Of a stretch of DNA of 64,000 nt, positions 46,098 to 58,217 are shown piece by piece. A model generated the notes under the pieces. It was not told the origin of the DNA, made no database searches, and saw only the letters and a list, made by a program, of their open reading frames with translations. The DNA lies in assembly GCA_018873245.2 (NCBI GenBank), contig JAEMBT020000001.1, forward strand, positions 9,458,220-9,522,219, given 5' to 3'. Within the stretch, counting starts at the first letter, position 1. Each line of letters starts with the position of its first letter. Both the position numbers and the translations under genes were made by a program. Source of the stretch: Archegozetes longisetosus. Its lineage: Eukaryota > Arthropoda > Arachnida > Sarcoptiformes > Trhypochthoniidae.

Positions 46098-47563
46098 ATG
46101 TTATTAGTAAGTGTGCCAAAGACATGCAATACACAAGTTTTACTGCTGTTTATCTTTTTATTGAGTCATTTGAGTTTAAAGTATGCTTTTGTTATGAGGT
46201 GTAACCATGACATGTATTCGACTGGATGTCCTTCTTTTGCTACATGCAATAAAGTTATTGGGATGTGTTATTGTAAACCTGAATTTTTAACGTTCGGTCG
46301 ATGTTCGGAATACAGACAGTTAGGTCAAAAATGCTTTCATTCATATCAGTGTAGAAAAACATTAAATGCCGTTTGTTATGATAAAAAATTTAATGAACTC
46401 TCAAATACTAGCAAATGGTCTCATGGAAAATTAATCCAAGAAGATTATAAAGATAAATTTGATCTTTATGGAGAATGTAAATGTAGGGTAAGTGACATCT
46501 CTTTTTTTAAGGATAGAGACACCTTGTTCTTATTCTGTTTATCGGAAAACTTGGATTCTGGATCAGAAAATAACTTTTTAATCCATTTTCTCGGCTCACA
46601 ATATTATAGATCGGCTACAAAATGAGCGCTGAAAATAAATGTAAGTAAACAAAATTAAAAGACATCTTGTGTAATAATACACTTGACTGTTCACTCCGTG
46701 AAAAAAACACTTATTGTAATCGTGACACTAAAAAATGCAGCTGTAGTTATCCATATACTTATGATTCTGATATCGATCGTTGTATTATAGATTCAAGGGG
46801 ATCAGGTAATAGATATAATTAGATTTATTTAAATTATGTATCTTACTTTGTCATCTCATAAATTTAGTTTATGACTTATGGGTATTTTTGCTCAATTTTT
46901 CTTATTGCTAAAACATTATGAAAGTGAAAATGTCAATGATTTAATGCAGTCTGATATTTGTATGTGTGAGAACTCGCTTGGATTTAGCTTTTTTAAAATG
47001 CACTTTAGCTATGCTATTTGAGTTGATGGAATGCACTTATGTACACTCTAGTCATGATTTTGCGTTCTCTTAGTTAAAATCAACGTGAATTAACTGAACA
47101 ATAGCTTTCTCTTACAAAATTAGCATTCAATAGTAACATACGGAAAAAGGATGAAACGAATTCAGAATTTGGTCTATGGAATATCGAAGACATCTTTGGT
47201 TATGTGATTCTTGGTATGGGAATCATCGTAATCCTCTTCAAATGTACAAATTGTTTACTGGCGTCTTTAAGGTATAAAAGACTAAAGAAAAGTCTAGAAA
47301 AGACAAACGTATGCAAATAAAAGAACTAGTCAAGCTTCTATTTATTCTACTTTTTTTCCTGTAGGACTGAACCTGCAATTGAAGTGAATGTTCAAATTGC
47401 TAATAGCACGGGTTTACAAACTGCAACAGAAAATGATCTGAATGAATACGATTCTCGTTCTATGATTTGTCCACCGCCTTACGATATCGTATCTACGGAT
47501 CAACAGCTTCCCACATATGAACAAGCAATTCTTTTGGCTCAAATCCAAGTCCAAAAAGAATAG
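46098..47563 (+). CDS. EB-module-like cysteine-rich receptor with PPxY tail
   Basis: Five exons fit in phase: 46098-46487 (GTAAGT donor), 46610-46640, 46662-46805, 47124-47271 and 47365-47563; 303 residues. Residues 1-31 hold a hydrophobic signal segment. Cys-rich repeats follow with the EB-like pattern (TCNKVIGMCYCKPEF; LGQKCFHSYQC; GECKCR|IGYKMSAENK; then CNNTLDC, YCNRDTKKCSCSYPYTYD). A membrane helix (about 212-235; GYVILGMGIIVILF) precedes a tail with PPPY (274-277) and LPTY (286-289), the PPxY/LPxY motifs bound by Nedd4-type WW domains in ubiquitination and endocytosis. EB modules are found in secreted and membrane proteins of worms and arthropods, some linked to immunity. The join 46640/46662 implies a 21-nt intron, which is odd. 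If it is not spliced, the frame reads Cys-Lys-stop after 142 residues, a secreted form. Confidence 0.7.
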
Positions 47564-47924
47564 TGCTAAATTCTTTATTTATTTAACTCTCAGGTTTAAG
47601 ATTAGTGTAAATAATTATTTAATAGTGAAATGCGAATTTCTTTAAGCATTAAGTTCCATAAAGTGCTTCCAAGGTTCTTGTATTTTTTTTTAAGAACATT
47701 ATAAAATTTGTGATTGTGAAAGAACCTTTTAGCTATGCGAATTTCTGCATTTTACAATTCTGGAAATCTATTATAGGCTAGTTACCTTTGAAATTGTTGA
47801 TTATATAGCCAATATTGTGTTCAAATATATATTTTTCAATATTTTCAATATATTTACAATTATTAATAAAGCTATTTACACAGTTTTCTTCTCAGACACT
47901 AAATAACACTTTGAAGTAGGGTGA

Positions 47925-48716
47925 CTAAGTCTTACCAAGTAAGATCTGAACAAAGAAAATCAAACGTTCTCGCTTTGAGATTTTTCTTAAATTTTCTACA
48001 GTACTTAATGATCTTAAAGAGTTCTTACTGTAAATAAACTTGTACTTCTTTTGTGGCCTTGCAGCATAGAATAGCCTAGAATTGTCTAACATAATCGTCG
48101 AGTTTCCAACAAGACATCAAAGATAAGAAAATTTCAAAATTAAAATTATTCATGTACTTAAAATACAAGCTTTAAAATACTTTCAATTCGATATCAATTT
48201 CAAACAGTTCGAGCTCATGGTTCAAAAGTTACGCTCTAACAAAGTTATCGGTATTTCAAATTGACATCGCTACAATTATTAACTTGTGAGTTTTTAGGTC
48301 AAACAAAAATATGTGCATTCACTTATTTTTAAAGTATTTTTTATTCAAATTGTCAGAACTCGAATTCAACCGTCAGTTTATTCTGTACACGTTTACATGG
48401 ATTAGGTAGGTACTTTTGATAATTTTGGTTAGTGGCTTTGTGAAAAAGTTCTTGACAACCCAGAGTTTATTCATAAAAGATTTCATCGAAATTGACTAAC
48501 TTTTAGTGTTATAAAATGCTCAAAAACCACTTCCCAGAGTTTTGCAAACGACTGTACACACAGTCGCTAATACAATAAAGCATTTATAGTAAAAGTGTTT
48601 ATTGATTATACTGAAATCTGGACAAAATACATCCAAATTGGATTCCGCTTTGGATTCTAGACTAGCTAGCTTGATACTTGGACTGTCCAGCTGAAATTTG
48701 AACGTTTGGTCGTCCT
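47925..48716. mobile_element. Decayed hAT-like element
   Basis: The left end GTAGGGTGACTAAGTC and right end (other strand) GTAGGACGACCAAACG are similar inverted termini, and CTTGGACTGTCCAGCTGAAA near the right end recalls the element at 29556. No exact target duplication and no coding remnant. Confidence 0.4.
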
Positions 48717-49035
48717 ACTTCTTCCTACTTTGAAATGAAACCAAATATTAATCAATGACCTTGAGCAAGAAATCCAATAAAAAATAAAAATACTATTTTG
48801 ATCAAACTAGATTATAGCGCAGTACAAGTTAATTGCTTTTAACAATGCAGCTGAAGTGTATACTATGCTTTAGTGCACTAAATTTTAAATTTTAGAAAGA
48901 GAGATCGTGTTCAGCTTATGAATAGTTGACTTTATACACAATTCTTTTGTGATATTTAACAAAGTACTTATACGCAGTTGTTTTGTTTTTTTTGTAATTG
49001 AAAAAGTAAGTGCAGTGCACTCCATCATAAAAGGC
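48415..49035. repeat. Interspersed repeat shared with 63440-63690
   Basis: GGCTTTGTGAAAAAGTTCTTG, then GTTTATTCATAAAAGATTTC, CTCAAAAACCACTTCC and the CACTCCATCATA segment near 49020 recur in the same order at 63440-63690. It overlaps the hAT-like right end. Confidence 0.6.
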
Positions 49036-49689
49036 TCTTGCACTTACAATACTTTATTAGACTAACTAACTAACCTGTGACTAGTCTCGAGGGACCTGAG
49101 ATTGAGAAAAAACGGAGCTGAACGAGAGAATGGAATTTTCTCGACCTCATATATAAGGTCGAGTAATGGTTCATGCAAACAGTTATTTTTGATCTAAAAG
49201 TTTGGCGTGTAAAGCCAGAACCGGTTTTTGATTGATATTTATGCTGATTATTAACAAATGTTTTATTGTCTCAGTAATGTAAAAAAATTAAAAATTGTAC
49301 TTATTTACGAAACCCTTTGTTTGATTATCAATAAAGTTGTTAAGCCCACTTGAGTAGCGCGTCGGAAGCGTACTCTTCATCAAGAAAGAAGCCTCTCGTA
49401 GACAAGAGCGAGTGACGTGGTAAAGACCACTGGTGGAACCCCCAAATCTACAACAGGTAAGCGGATCAAGCCTCCTTTTTATTATATAGCGCGCATCCCT
49501 TGCAGTAGGTGACATTGCAATGCAACCGGCGAGGGTGCAAAATTTTCAATCTATCAGGAAGTCCAACGCGTTCTTCACCTTTACCTAATTAAACGGTTTT
49601 TGTCATAGCAATCTAACTTCAGGGCAAATTCTGCAGCTTTGCTGTTATTGAGTCATGGATATTCCACAAGTAACCATGACAGCGCTTAC

Positions 49690-50360
49690 TGGTCGGTGTA
49701 AAGTAGCTGTTTGAGATTGATTCAGCCTTTGCCGCGATGTATGTATTCAATTATAAAAATCACCAACCATTTGGTGGACATGGTGAACCTGTTGAGATCG
49801 ACGAACCCCTCCTTCGAGGAAAACGTAAAACGGATCGTGGTAGACTCTAATCAGGAAATCTCTCAGCAGAAGATGCATTATTGGATGGCGATCCTGAAGT
49901 TCAGTCTATCTATAATAATCGCAGCCATGGGAGAATTTTCGGACCTTGGATTTTAGGTTTATGCTGAAGGGACTTTATTGCTGAAAAGAAGTCCTCGGGC
50001 GCAGATATTTCGTAGTCGAAAGGCGAAATCGGGATACCCTCTTACTAGTCATTCTTAAAGAAGTTGCTGCTGACACTCTTATAATTTCCGACGAATGGAG
50101 TGCTTATAGCAACCTAAACCAGCACAATTACCACCACCAAGCCTTCAACCATCGGCATATCTTTATGGATCTTATTACTGCAGCTAATACTAAGAACATC
50201 GAAACTTTTTGGTCACTACTGAAGATAAAGATACTACGAGGATGCATAGTACCACACCCAAAATGCTACAAAGACACTTGAGTCCTGGTGGCGCACAATA
50301 AATCAAAAGAAAGATCACTTTATTAATCTTCTGCGTGATATCCAGACTGAGATTCTTTAA
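49690..50360 (+). pseudogene. Merlin-type (IS1016/ISXO2-like) transposase remnant
   Basis: Pieces in different frames keep the family order: HGEPVEIDEPLLRGKRK with the first catalytic Asp, then GRIFGPWILG, then ADTLIISDEWSAYSNL with the second Asp, and finally ANTKNIETFWSLLKIK with the last acidic residue. Stops and frameshifts break it throughout. Composition is less AT-rich than the surroundings. No clear terminal repeats were located. Confidence 0.8.
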
Positions 50361-50381
50361 TTTTCAGTTTTTGCTTCAAGG

Positions 50382-51614
50382 ACGTTAGTAAGTTTCCATA
50401 GGGAATGGCTTAAAAGAGTTGAGCCATGTGACTGATATGGTTTAAAAGGGGAAGTATATAATGAATTTAGATGAAACAATTTTTGAAAAAATGGCCGGAA
50501 GTATACATTTGAAGGTCATTTTTATAATGAAAGTCTATGGGAAAATAGATTTTTATCTTATAATTTTTTATTGGTTAAACCGATGTAAATAACGACTAAG
50601 TATATTAATACATACTATACGTCAAGACCTTTCCAACGATACCCCACATAACCTGGGGAAAGGTCAATGACTTGAGTTATTGAGGGTCAAAATTCATAAT
50701 TTTGATGTTTTTAAGGATTTATAAGGCTTTTTAAGGTTATTTTTTATCAGTTTAAAAGAATTCAAATCAAAACTAAACAAATGAATAATATAGGTCATGG
50801 CTTCTCAAATGGTACACCAAATGATTTGGAGAAAGGTCAGTAAACTGAGTTATTGGAGGGTCAAAAGTCATGATTTGGGAAGAAATTAACTCTATTAAAT
50901 TGAACGCCTTGATTATGAACATGAGTCAACCATAAACTACGTCCACACAGACTTGTGCTATCCATAAAGTACTACACTATCATACTAGGCTATTCATAAA
51001 GTCTTATTCTGGGTAGTCCTTTTTTATTTTAGGTAGGTGAATAGTCAATCGGAAGCCAATTTCGATAATTGGCTCAGTAACTCAGTTGGCTGATGACAAG
51101 TTCCTCACCTAAGTCCCTATGGATAACACCATGGTTCACAGGGAAGTGTTAGGATTGCCTATCGGCGATTCTTTTGTTTTTTTCGTATCATGTTGGGTAT
51201 CGTCGGAAAGGTTTGAAATCTATTTATTCTGTATCTAATTATGTTTCTCTTATATTTTCAAAAAATGATCAATTGCACTAAAAAACCTTAATAACATCAA
51301 ATACATAACTTGACCCCTAATAACTCAGATCTTTGAACTTTCCCCAGGTCATGTCGGACATCGTTGAAAAGGTCTTGACGTATAGTATTAATATATTTAG
51401 TCGTTATTCACATCGGCTTAACCAATAAAAAACTATAAGATAAAAACTCATTTTCCCATAGACTTCCATTATAAAAGATGGCCTTCAAAAGCATACTTCC
51501 GGCCGTTTTTTAAAAATTGTTCGCCTAAATTCATTATATCCTTTCTCTTTTTAAACCATATTAGTCACGTGACTCAACTCCTTTAGGCCATTCCCTATAG
51601 AAACTTACTAACGT
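50382..51614. mobile_element. Foldback element with about 350-bp inverted arms
   Basis: The left arm starts ACGTTAGTAAGTTTCCATAG and the right arm ends CTATAGAAACTTACTAACGT. The arms stay similar through the AAAAGGGGAAGTATATAATG and CCAACGATACCCCACA segments. It abuts the Merlin remnant. No transposase inside. Confidence 0.82.
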
Positions 51615-52090
51615 ACTTTAGTTTTAAATTTGTTTATTTGTATTTTTATAGATTTTAAAGTAAATTTTATTACTTTTAATTTTCTACTTTTTCTGTATTC
51701 ATTCATGTACACCAAAATATGTAGATCACACCTCAGTTTACCTTATCTTTTTTATCTAAGATTAAAATTTTGAATTTTCAAATGTCATTAATATTTATTC
51801 AAATTAAAAAATTTTTAGGCAATTTTATGAGTTGTATTATTAAAGTGAAATAAATAATACTGCAGTGAATGCTTTGTTTTTATTTTTTGTAATCTATTTT
51901 TTAAAATGAAAACTTAGAATTCTACAAATATTCATAATATTCATTAGAATTTAAGAAATTCCTGACAAAAATATTCGAACTTTTAGTCTTCACTTCAATC
52001 AATTGTTGTTAAGATGATTGTAAATATGAGATTATTATATTGTTTGTTTGAATCAAACTGATTGCAAATATTAATCGTCTGTGTCTTGAC
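51615..52090. other. Gene-free AT-rich stretch
   Basis: Nothing supported here; it forms the 3' flank of the minus-strand gene. Confidence 0.5.
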
Positions 52091-53629
52091 TCATAAGTTA
52101 CGATCTGTTAAACCTGGGTTGTACGTAACTGTAAAATTTCCGTAACAATATGATTGACATTTTCCATTTTTTATTATTAGAATGGCTTTATTTGTTTTTA
52201 GTTTTCTAACTCCTGTTTCAGAATTGCAGGCATGAATATTCTTATTGATCAAAAAAGATTCCATAATTATGTCACCGCCGCCACATATTGAATCGTTTAA
52301 ATGACCATTTGCAAATATAAATGTGTTTCCTAGTTTCAATATTAAGATATTTCTCAAACGATGAGGAAAAAAACCGTTTCATACCTTTAATGCGTACAGA
52401 ACGTAATTGCAAATTCGTGAAATTTATATTTTTAGTTTCTTCCAATCGGCTTGTTACTATCGAATGATCATCTTGTTCGTACTCATTGAATCTTACAGTG
52501 AATGGAATACTGAAATTGAAATCTTCAGTCTGGGTACATCGACCAGTTCCATTCTGTGATACTACACTTGTCAACTATTGTGAATATTTATTAAATTAAA
52601 TTTTAGTTCAGAAATTCTTAGATTCTTTAGGCTTGGTTCAATTGTCTTATGGTATTCATGTAGTTCATATTTATAATGTCTAATAAATAATTATAAATTT
52701 TGGCCTGCATACAATAGTTTTATCTAATGAAGTCGACTTTAAGTAATATACTAGTAATATTTATAACTATTATTTGATAGTGATTTTTCTACGAACTGAA
52801 AGATTTTAAAGATTTAATAATTTTTAAATTTCGTAGTTTAAAGGGCCATACTAACCCCCTATGGGACTTTACCTAATAGCTCTCTCGGGATTTGATCAAT
52901 TATTCTTAAAATATACCTCAAGACAACGAAAAGTTAAAAAATGAATATATGTAATTTAGCTAATATTGGAACAATTTTATTGAATAAAACATGCAATCCA
53001 ATGAAAATGGCCATGTAAAATCGAATCATCACAAATATGATTTGAAAACACGAAAAATACTATATAATTTAAAAAATCAATTTTTATATTTATAAATCGT
53101 CGTAATTTACGTCGATAAATGTAATTTTGAAACATACATACATACGTATATATACTAACCTCTTTGATCTTAGAGTTTCTTGTGCAAGTATAACGACGAT
53201 AACCTGTTATTATTGTTTCTCTTCCTCCTGAATTTGAATCTGCGAATATACTTCAAAACATTAATAGTATGAAATAGTGTTTTAATTATATATTCGAAAT
53301 TTATAATAAAAAATTTTAGTTAAAAATATAAGACTTTTCAAAAGATGTAGATTAAATTGGATTTGGAATTCCTGTTCAAATTTGTCATAATATTAAATGA
53401 TAGAATACTCACTCGCTATCTTGGTTGTGGAATTACATACGATAAAAGTTAAAGTCAATGGATTTGATGCTACTTTCAATATAGCACACATACTAATTTT
53501 TATTATTTCATGTAATAACGAGTTTATATACCTTATTATTCCTTTGGTTTTTATGTATATCACAGATATAATTTCTATTTTAATTTTCGATGAAAGTAGC
53601 ACATTATTTAAGTAAATCATGTTAAACAC
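52091..53629 (-). CDS. Unknown multi-exon gene, probably secreted
   Basis: Four minus-strand exons join in phase: up to 53629 down to 53413 (donor GTGAGT), 53239-53160 (donor GTTAGT), 52574-52385 (donor GTATGA) and 52329-52091 (TGA). Readable pieces include LTLTFIVCNSTTKIA, RETIITGYRRYTCTRNSKIK, VVSQNGTGRCTQTED and, at the C-terminus, CQSYCYGNFTVTY. About eight Cys, many N-x-S/T sites and alternating polar/hydrophobic residues suggest an extracellular beta-rich protein. No family is recognised. The start is uncertain: Mets lie at 53629 and 53491, and neither gives a convincing signal peptide, so an upstream exon may be missing. Confidence 0.6.
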
Positions 53630-54173
53630 ATGTACAAACTTTATTAAAATATTCCAGTTTTGAGCCTAAAAATACTCAAATATTTTTTGTGAAAGAAAAA
53701 TTAATTACAAAGTAATAAATGAGTTATTAATAATGGGGTGATTGACTCTAATCTACAAGAATTATAGCTTTCAGTGAAAAACTCAATTGGATCATGTAAA
53801 TGAGTTCATTAATGATCGGCCACAATTTTAGGGAAATACTAAAAATAATGTGAGATCCTTTCATGGATTATTTTTACACCTATTAACTTAAAATGTGCTT
53901 TAAATTCCTTTTCGAACTTCGTTAAAGTGAGTAAACTAATAAGATATCTCCGACTTTATCGAATTCAAAAATTCTACTCCAAAAACTGAGGTCTTATGGT
54001 TATATAAATAAAAGTTCATTTTAACCAAATAATTCAATTCATTTCTCTTTAATTTGATATATTATATATTAACATTTCGATTAAACGTATTGTTATTTGT
54101 TTTAATTTTATAAAGAATTAGTAAATATGCATAAAATTGTTAATAAATATAGTTTGATATAAATAAAGGTAAT
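53630..54173. other. Gene-free stretch
   Basis: No supported gene or element; an upstream exon of the minus-strand gene could lie here but was not identified. Confidence 0.4.
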
Positions 54174-54980
54174 AGGTGCCTTTCCCCGGCACATACTTTT
54201 GATGATCGATCCTAATAGTGCTCGATGTGATGAGTCGAATGATATATTACATGCCTATATTCTGTTCATAAATTACGTAAAAAACTAATTTATTAAAAAT
54301 TCAAGAAATAGTTTGGTAATGGGTACCCTTTGCGGCCACCTACTTTGATGATAGATCCTAGTAGTACTCGATGTGATGAGTCTAACGATATATCACATGC
54401 CGTGTTTGTCCATAAATTAGGTGAGAATTTTGATTTTTTATATATCCAGGCACCCACCTGACCACCCCAGATGCCTCCTCTCCACTCGTCTTTCTCTCAA
54501 AGTACCTATTGGCGACTCGTTTAACCTAACCACCACGAACCCAATTTAACCTAAGCTGGAGATAGCGTCAGATCACTTTACTCGGAACGCTTCGCGTTCC
54601 TCACTTCACGACCTGACGCAATTTTCATTCAGGTTAAATCACGCACGTGGATACTTAATTATTTTATAGATAATTATCTTATATCGCATTTCGGAGGGGA
54701 TACCTAGCGATAGAACTATTTTTGAGTTTTTAAAATATTTCATTTTTACGTAATTTATGGATAGAATATGGACATGTAATATATCATTCGACTCAGCACA
54801 CTGAGTACTATTAGTATCGATCATCAAAAGTGGGTGCCTGGGGTATATAATAATTATTAAAAGGTCAACATTCTCACGTAATTTGTGGATAAAACATGGC
54901 ATGTGCTATATCGTTAGACTTCACACACCGAGTACTATTAGGATCAATCATCAAAAGGGTGTGCCCGGAAAAGGCACCAT
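54174..54980. mobile_element. Foldback element with doubled inverted ends
   Basis: The ends AGGTGCCTTTCCCCGG and CCGGAAAAGGCACC are inverted. Each arm contains two related copies of a unit with TTTTGATGATCGATCCTAAT, CTCGATGTGATGAGTC and CATAAATTACGT (54185 and 54345 on the left; 54745 and 54880 inverted on the right). The centre is less AT-rich and includes GGAACGCTTCGCGTTCC, a 17-bp palindrome. Confidence 0.75.
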
Positions 54981-56030
54981 CTACCATTTCGGTATTCATA
55001 TAGGAACTTAAGTGATAAAATACTTTATAATTTTCTAATTATAATTAAAAATTAGTTAATAAATTTTTTTCTAAAAATCATTTTAGTATATTTGATAAAA
55101 TATTTCAAAATATAACCTAAACACTTCTACATTCTCTTTAGAGAATCATTTTCAGACCAAATATTATTTCTCTGTTATCAGTAAAATTTTTAAAAATTTT
55201 GTTTTTCCCTTCCCTCAAGCAGTATTAGCATAAATAACGTTTCAAAGTTATTATATTTTGTTTTCCCTTCTGCCCAATTCACTATCTGCCAAATCCCTCG
55301 TCTAACTCAATAAAACGGTATTAGCTTTGTTGATCTATCTAGAATCAGATTCCGAGTTTGGTACGCATACCATGCTATGTTAGAGCGACACAATATTATT
55401 GGAAATTAACAAAGAATCAGTGAAGAACAAATTAATCCTCAATTACTGAAACCAACTATCCAAACAATAACAATAATACATGACCATTTTTAACGTTATT
55501 CATGCAAAAAATAAGCGCGCTTTTTGACAAATACTCTTCTATTAAGCCAAATTATTTTTTATCAAAGCCAAGAATAGCATTTTTCGAAAAATTTTGAAGA
55601 TCTACAATCGAAGTTATAAACAAATTTAAATTATATTGGGTGTAATTATTACTGCAGATTATTTAATAATTATAATTTCAAATTAAATAACCTAATTTTT
55701 ATGTGAAGATATTGCAAAGTTATCATGATCGTTTAAGTTGATTTTTTAGCAAAAACAGAATTTTAATATCACTCACATGTTCAAAGTTTGCTTACTTTCT
55801 CATGCTTCTTAACTGATGAATAAGTATTTATTTGTTTGTGTTTTATTAAGATTAATAATATTTGTTATACAGGTGTTTAATTCACATCGATTTTTAATAT
55901 TTTTGGCAGTATGTAAAATACAAAATTCAAATTAAATTTCTAAAAATTTTTGAATATACAGTTGATAATACAATGAAAAATTATACACAGAAACTTGAGC
56001 TTGTCCTGCATAAATTAATTCAAGCTAGAA
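54981..56030. other. Gene-free stretch
   Basis: No supported gene. A short ATG frame at 55815 encodes a hydrophobic stretch before a GTGTTT donor, but its phase does not match the pseudogene exon downstream. Confidence 0.4.
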
Positions 56031-56290
56031 ATGATTAAAAATTGTATGGCTACTGCATAACAGTTATACAAATTATCTATACGTTTTTGTAGTTAAAAAA
56101 TAATCTCAATTTTTTCTAAATTTATCTCATATTACTCTGAATCAGTGCCATCAGAATGTCAGACGTGCGCAAATGTTGAAAACATAATAAGATACAACGC
56201 AAACACTTGCAGGTGTGGAAGTGACAACGCAATTAGTGATAGAATACTAATATGTTATTATTATTCATACTTATTTTATTGTTTCTACGA
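56031..56290 (+). pseudogene. Decayed tandem copy of the Cys-rich peptide gene
   Basis: Exon 1 (56031-56088) aligns with that of the gene at 56906, including TATCTATACGTTTTT before the splice site, but it has a TAA after nine codons and the donor GTAAGT has become GTAGTT. Exon 2 from 56146 (after CTCTGAATCAG) begins PSECQTC and keeps CRCG, yet the last Cys are replaced by Tyr or Ser. It is not a functional gene by sequence. Confidence 0.7.
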
Positions 56291-56795
56291 GAAGCTAATG
56301 ATAAAGAATATGTGCATTCATTATTGGTCTAATTTAGGTTTCGAATTCAATTCATATTCAATTCATAGTGAGAAGCTCAACAATATTCATATTAAATTAT
56401 TATTTTTCTGTTACATGAAAAAATTTTCAAATAATAAAGTTTTTAAAATAGGATAAATATTACTTTCTAAATGTTTTATTTTCAATAGAAGCATATTAAC
56501 GAATTATCATTAAATGGGATGCAATAGTTATTTATTTTGATTTGTAAATAACTACAATATCCGTTACCTTCTTATTTCCTTAAAAGCTTGCAAAGCATTT
56601 GATTTCTAAAAGTACATATCTTAAGTACTATATTGTTTATTATACAATTAATATTCGATATCATTCTTTAGTTCAAAGTCTAATATTTCTTTGTTGCTTG
56701 TGTTCTTTGATAATAAGAAATAGATTCTTCTGGGATTAAGAAAGATGTTTATTCATCAGGTGTTAGATTCTCATCAATTTTATGCTTTTGAGAAG

Positions 56796-56803
56796 TATAT
56801 AAA
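56796..56803 (+). promoter_or_regulatory. TATA box of the Cys-rich peptide gene
   Basis: TATATAAA lies about 110 bases before the start codon, at a spacing that leaves a short 5' untranslated region. Confidence 0.5.
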
Positions 56804-56905
56804 GGGAAAATTCAACTAGAGTTTAAATATACAATTGAAAAATTCACTTAAAAATTAAGTATAAAAACATGAAATTATCTTGAATAACAATATTTAAAGC
56901 TGAAA

Positions 56906-57176
56906 ATGTTAGAAATTCGTTTGATTACTGTTCTACTATTTATACTAGTTATCTACGCATCTTTTTGTAAGTAAAAATTATTCTGAATTTTTTCCGAAAT
57001 GTATTAAAATTCATTTTCAACCAGCGCCAGCAGAAAGTAATGAATGCGTTAAGAACGGAGACACAACATCGTGCAACGGAAGAGTTTGCAAATGTGGATG
57101 CCGAGTAGTAGTTAATGGCCGTATACTAAGATGTAGTTGTCGTTCATGTCTGTTCTATTCAACGAACGAGATATGA
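56906..57176 (+). CDS. Small secreted cysteine-rich peptide (70 residues)
   Basis: Two exons in phase: 56906-56966 with donor GTAAGT, a 58-nt intron ending CAACCAG, and 57025-57176 ending TGA. Exon 1 is almost exactly a signal peptide. The mature part has eight Cys spaced C-x8-C-x4-C-x-C-x-C-x10-C-x-C-x2-C, with Arg-rich segments between them, and ends NEI. Small, basic, disulfide-rich secreted peptides of this kind are often antimicrobial or venom/saliva components, but the Cys spacing does not match a family I can name, so no role is assigned. A TATA box lies upstream and a decayed paralogue 0.8 kb upstream, so the locus duplicates and decays. The short length hides it from long-frame scans. 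Confidence 0.7.
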
Positions 57177-57484
57177 ATGATATCAAGAATAATGAAAAAT
57201 AAGCTTAATTAATCTTGGCAGGACAAAAAACAACTGAATACTATGGTTCTTTGATTTTTAAAGTTGTGATGAAAATTTAATTCTTAAAGTCTAAATAAAA
57301 GTCTGACGATGAGACTTTCTTAATATTAAAATATAAGAAGGCAAGACTACTCAAAGTTCTATTAATCATTTGGTCAAACTTTTAAAGTAAAACTTTAGGG
57401 AAAAGTCATGTAAAAACATACAACATTTTATATCGTTAATTATTAGGTCATAAATAGATTTTAACTGTACTAAAAATAAATATT

Positions 57485-58217
57485 AGATCACCCCATAAAT
57501 TTCTAGATACTCAAAAACTACTAAAGATATTTAATTGAAAATTTATATATTCTAAATATACTCCCCGCCATATTCAATGCATCGCTCATATCGACTTTCT
57601 AACATCTCGGAGGCTTTTAGTTCAGGCTTCCTTAGTTATAGGCGCTTTTGTTTATCAGTTAAAAATGTGGAGTCCATCGAGAGCAGACTTTCTTGAGTTT
57701 CAGGTGGTCATGCAAGATGGTCTGGATCAATGAGTTTTCGATCATCAAAATCTCCGCTATTTGAAGATATGTCACATTTCTGTCATTTATCACTAATTCT
57801 AGTATTTTTGACACATTTTCTTCACTTGTTGCAGATATTGATCGACCGGTTCGGTCCTCATCTTTAAGGGAGCGTCTTCTACGGTTAAAATCAGCAAACC
57901 AATTGAGGACTCTAGTCATCGAAGGAGCATTATCTTCTAATACTTTGACTAAAGTTTCATGGCTTTGTGCCTAAGTTAGCCCTTCCATCCAATGAAAACA
58001 AATTATGGCTCTTTTATGCTCTTTATTGAACTCTATCAGGCAACCAAATTTATGTTTAGGCAGTCAATTTTAAATTATCATCAAAAATAAACTATTTATG
58101 ATTTTTATATTCTGTCTTTACAAAAATTAGTACAAAATGTCGATAAAAATATTTGCATAAGTAAGATCTTATGAACTCTGACGGATAGTACAAGTCCAGA
58201 AACTTATGGGGTGATCT
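57485..58217 (-). mobile_element. Internally deleted mariner element
   Basis: The inverted ends are AGATCACCCCATAAATTTCT (57485-57504) and AGAAACTTATGGGGTGATCT (58198-58217), flanked by TA-like dinucleotides. A minus-strand mariner transposase fragment lies inside; at 733 bp it is shorter than the roughly 1.3-kb autonomous form. Confidence 0.85.
57659..57919 (-). pseudogene. mariner transposase N-terminal fragment
   Basis: WFADFNRRRRSLKDEDRTGR, then ISATSEENVSKILELVINDR, then QTILHDHLKLKKVCSRWTPH are the typical helix-turn-helix and linker of mariner transposases. The DDD catalytic part is deleted. Confidence 0.88.
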
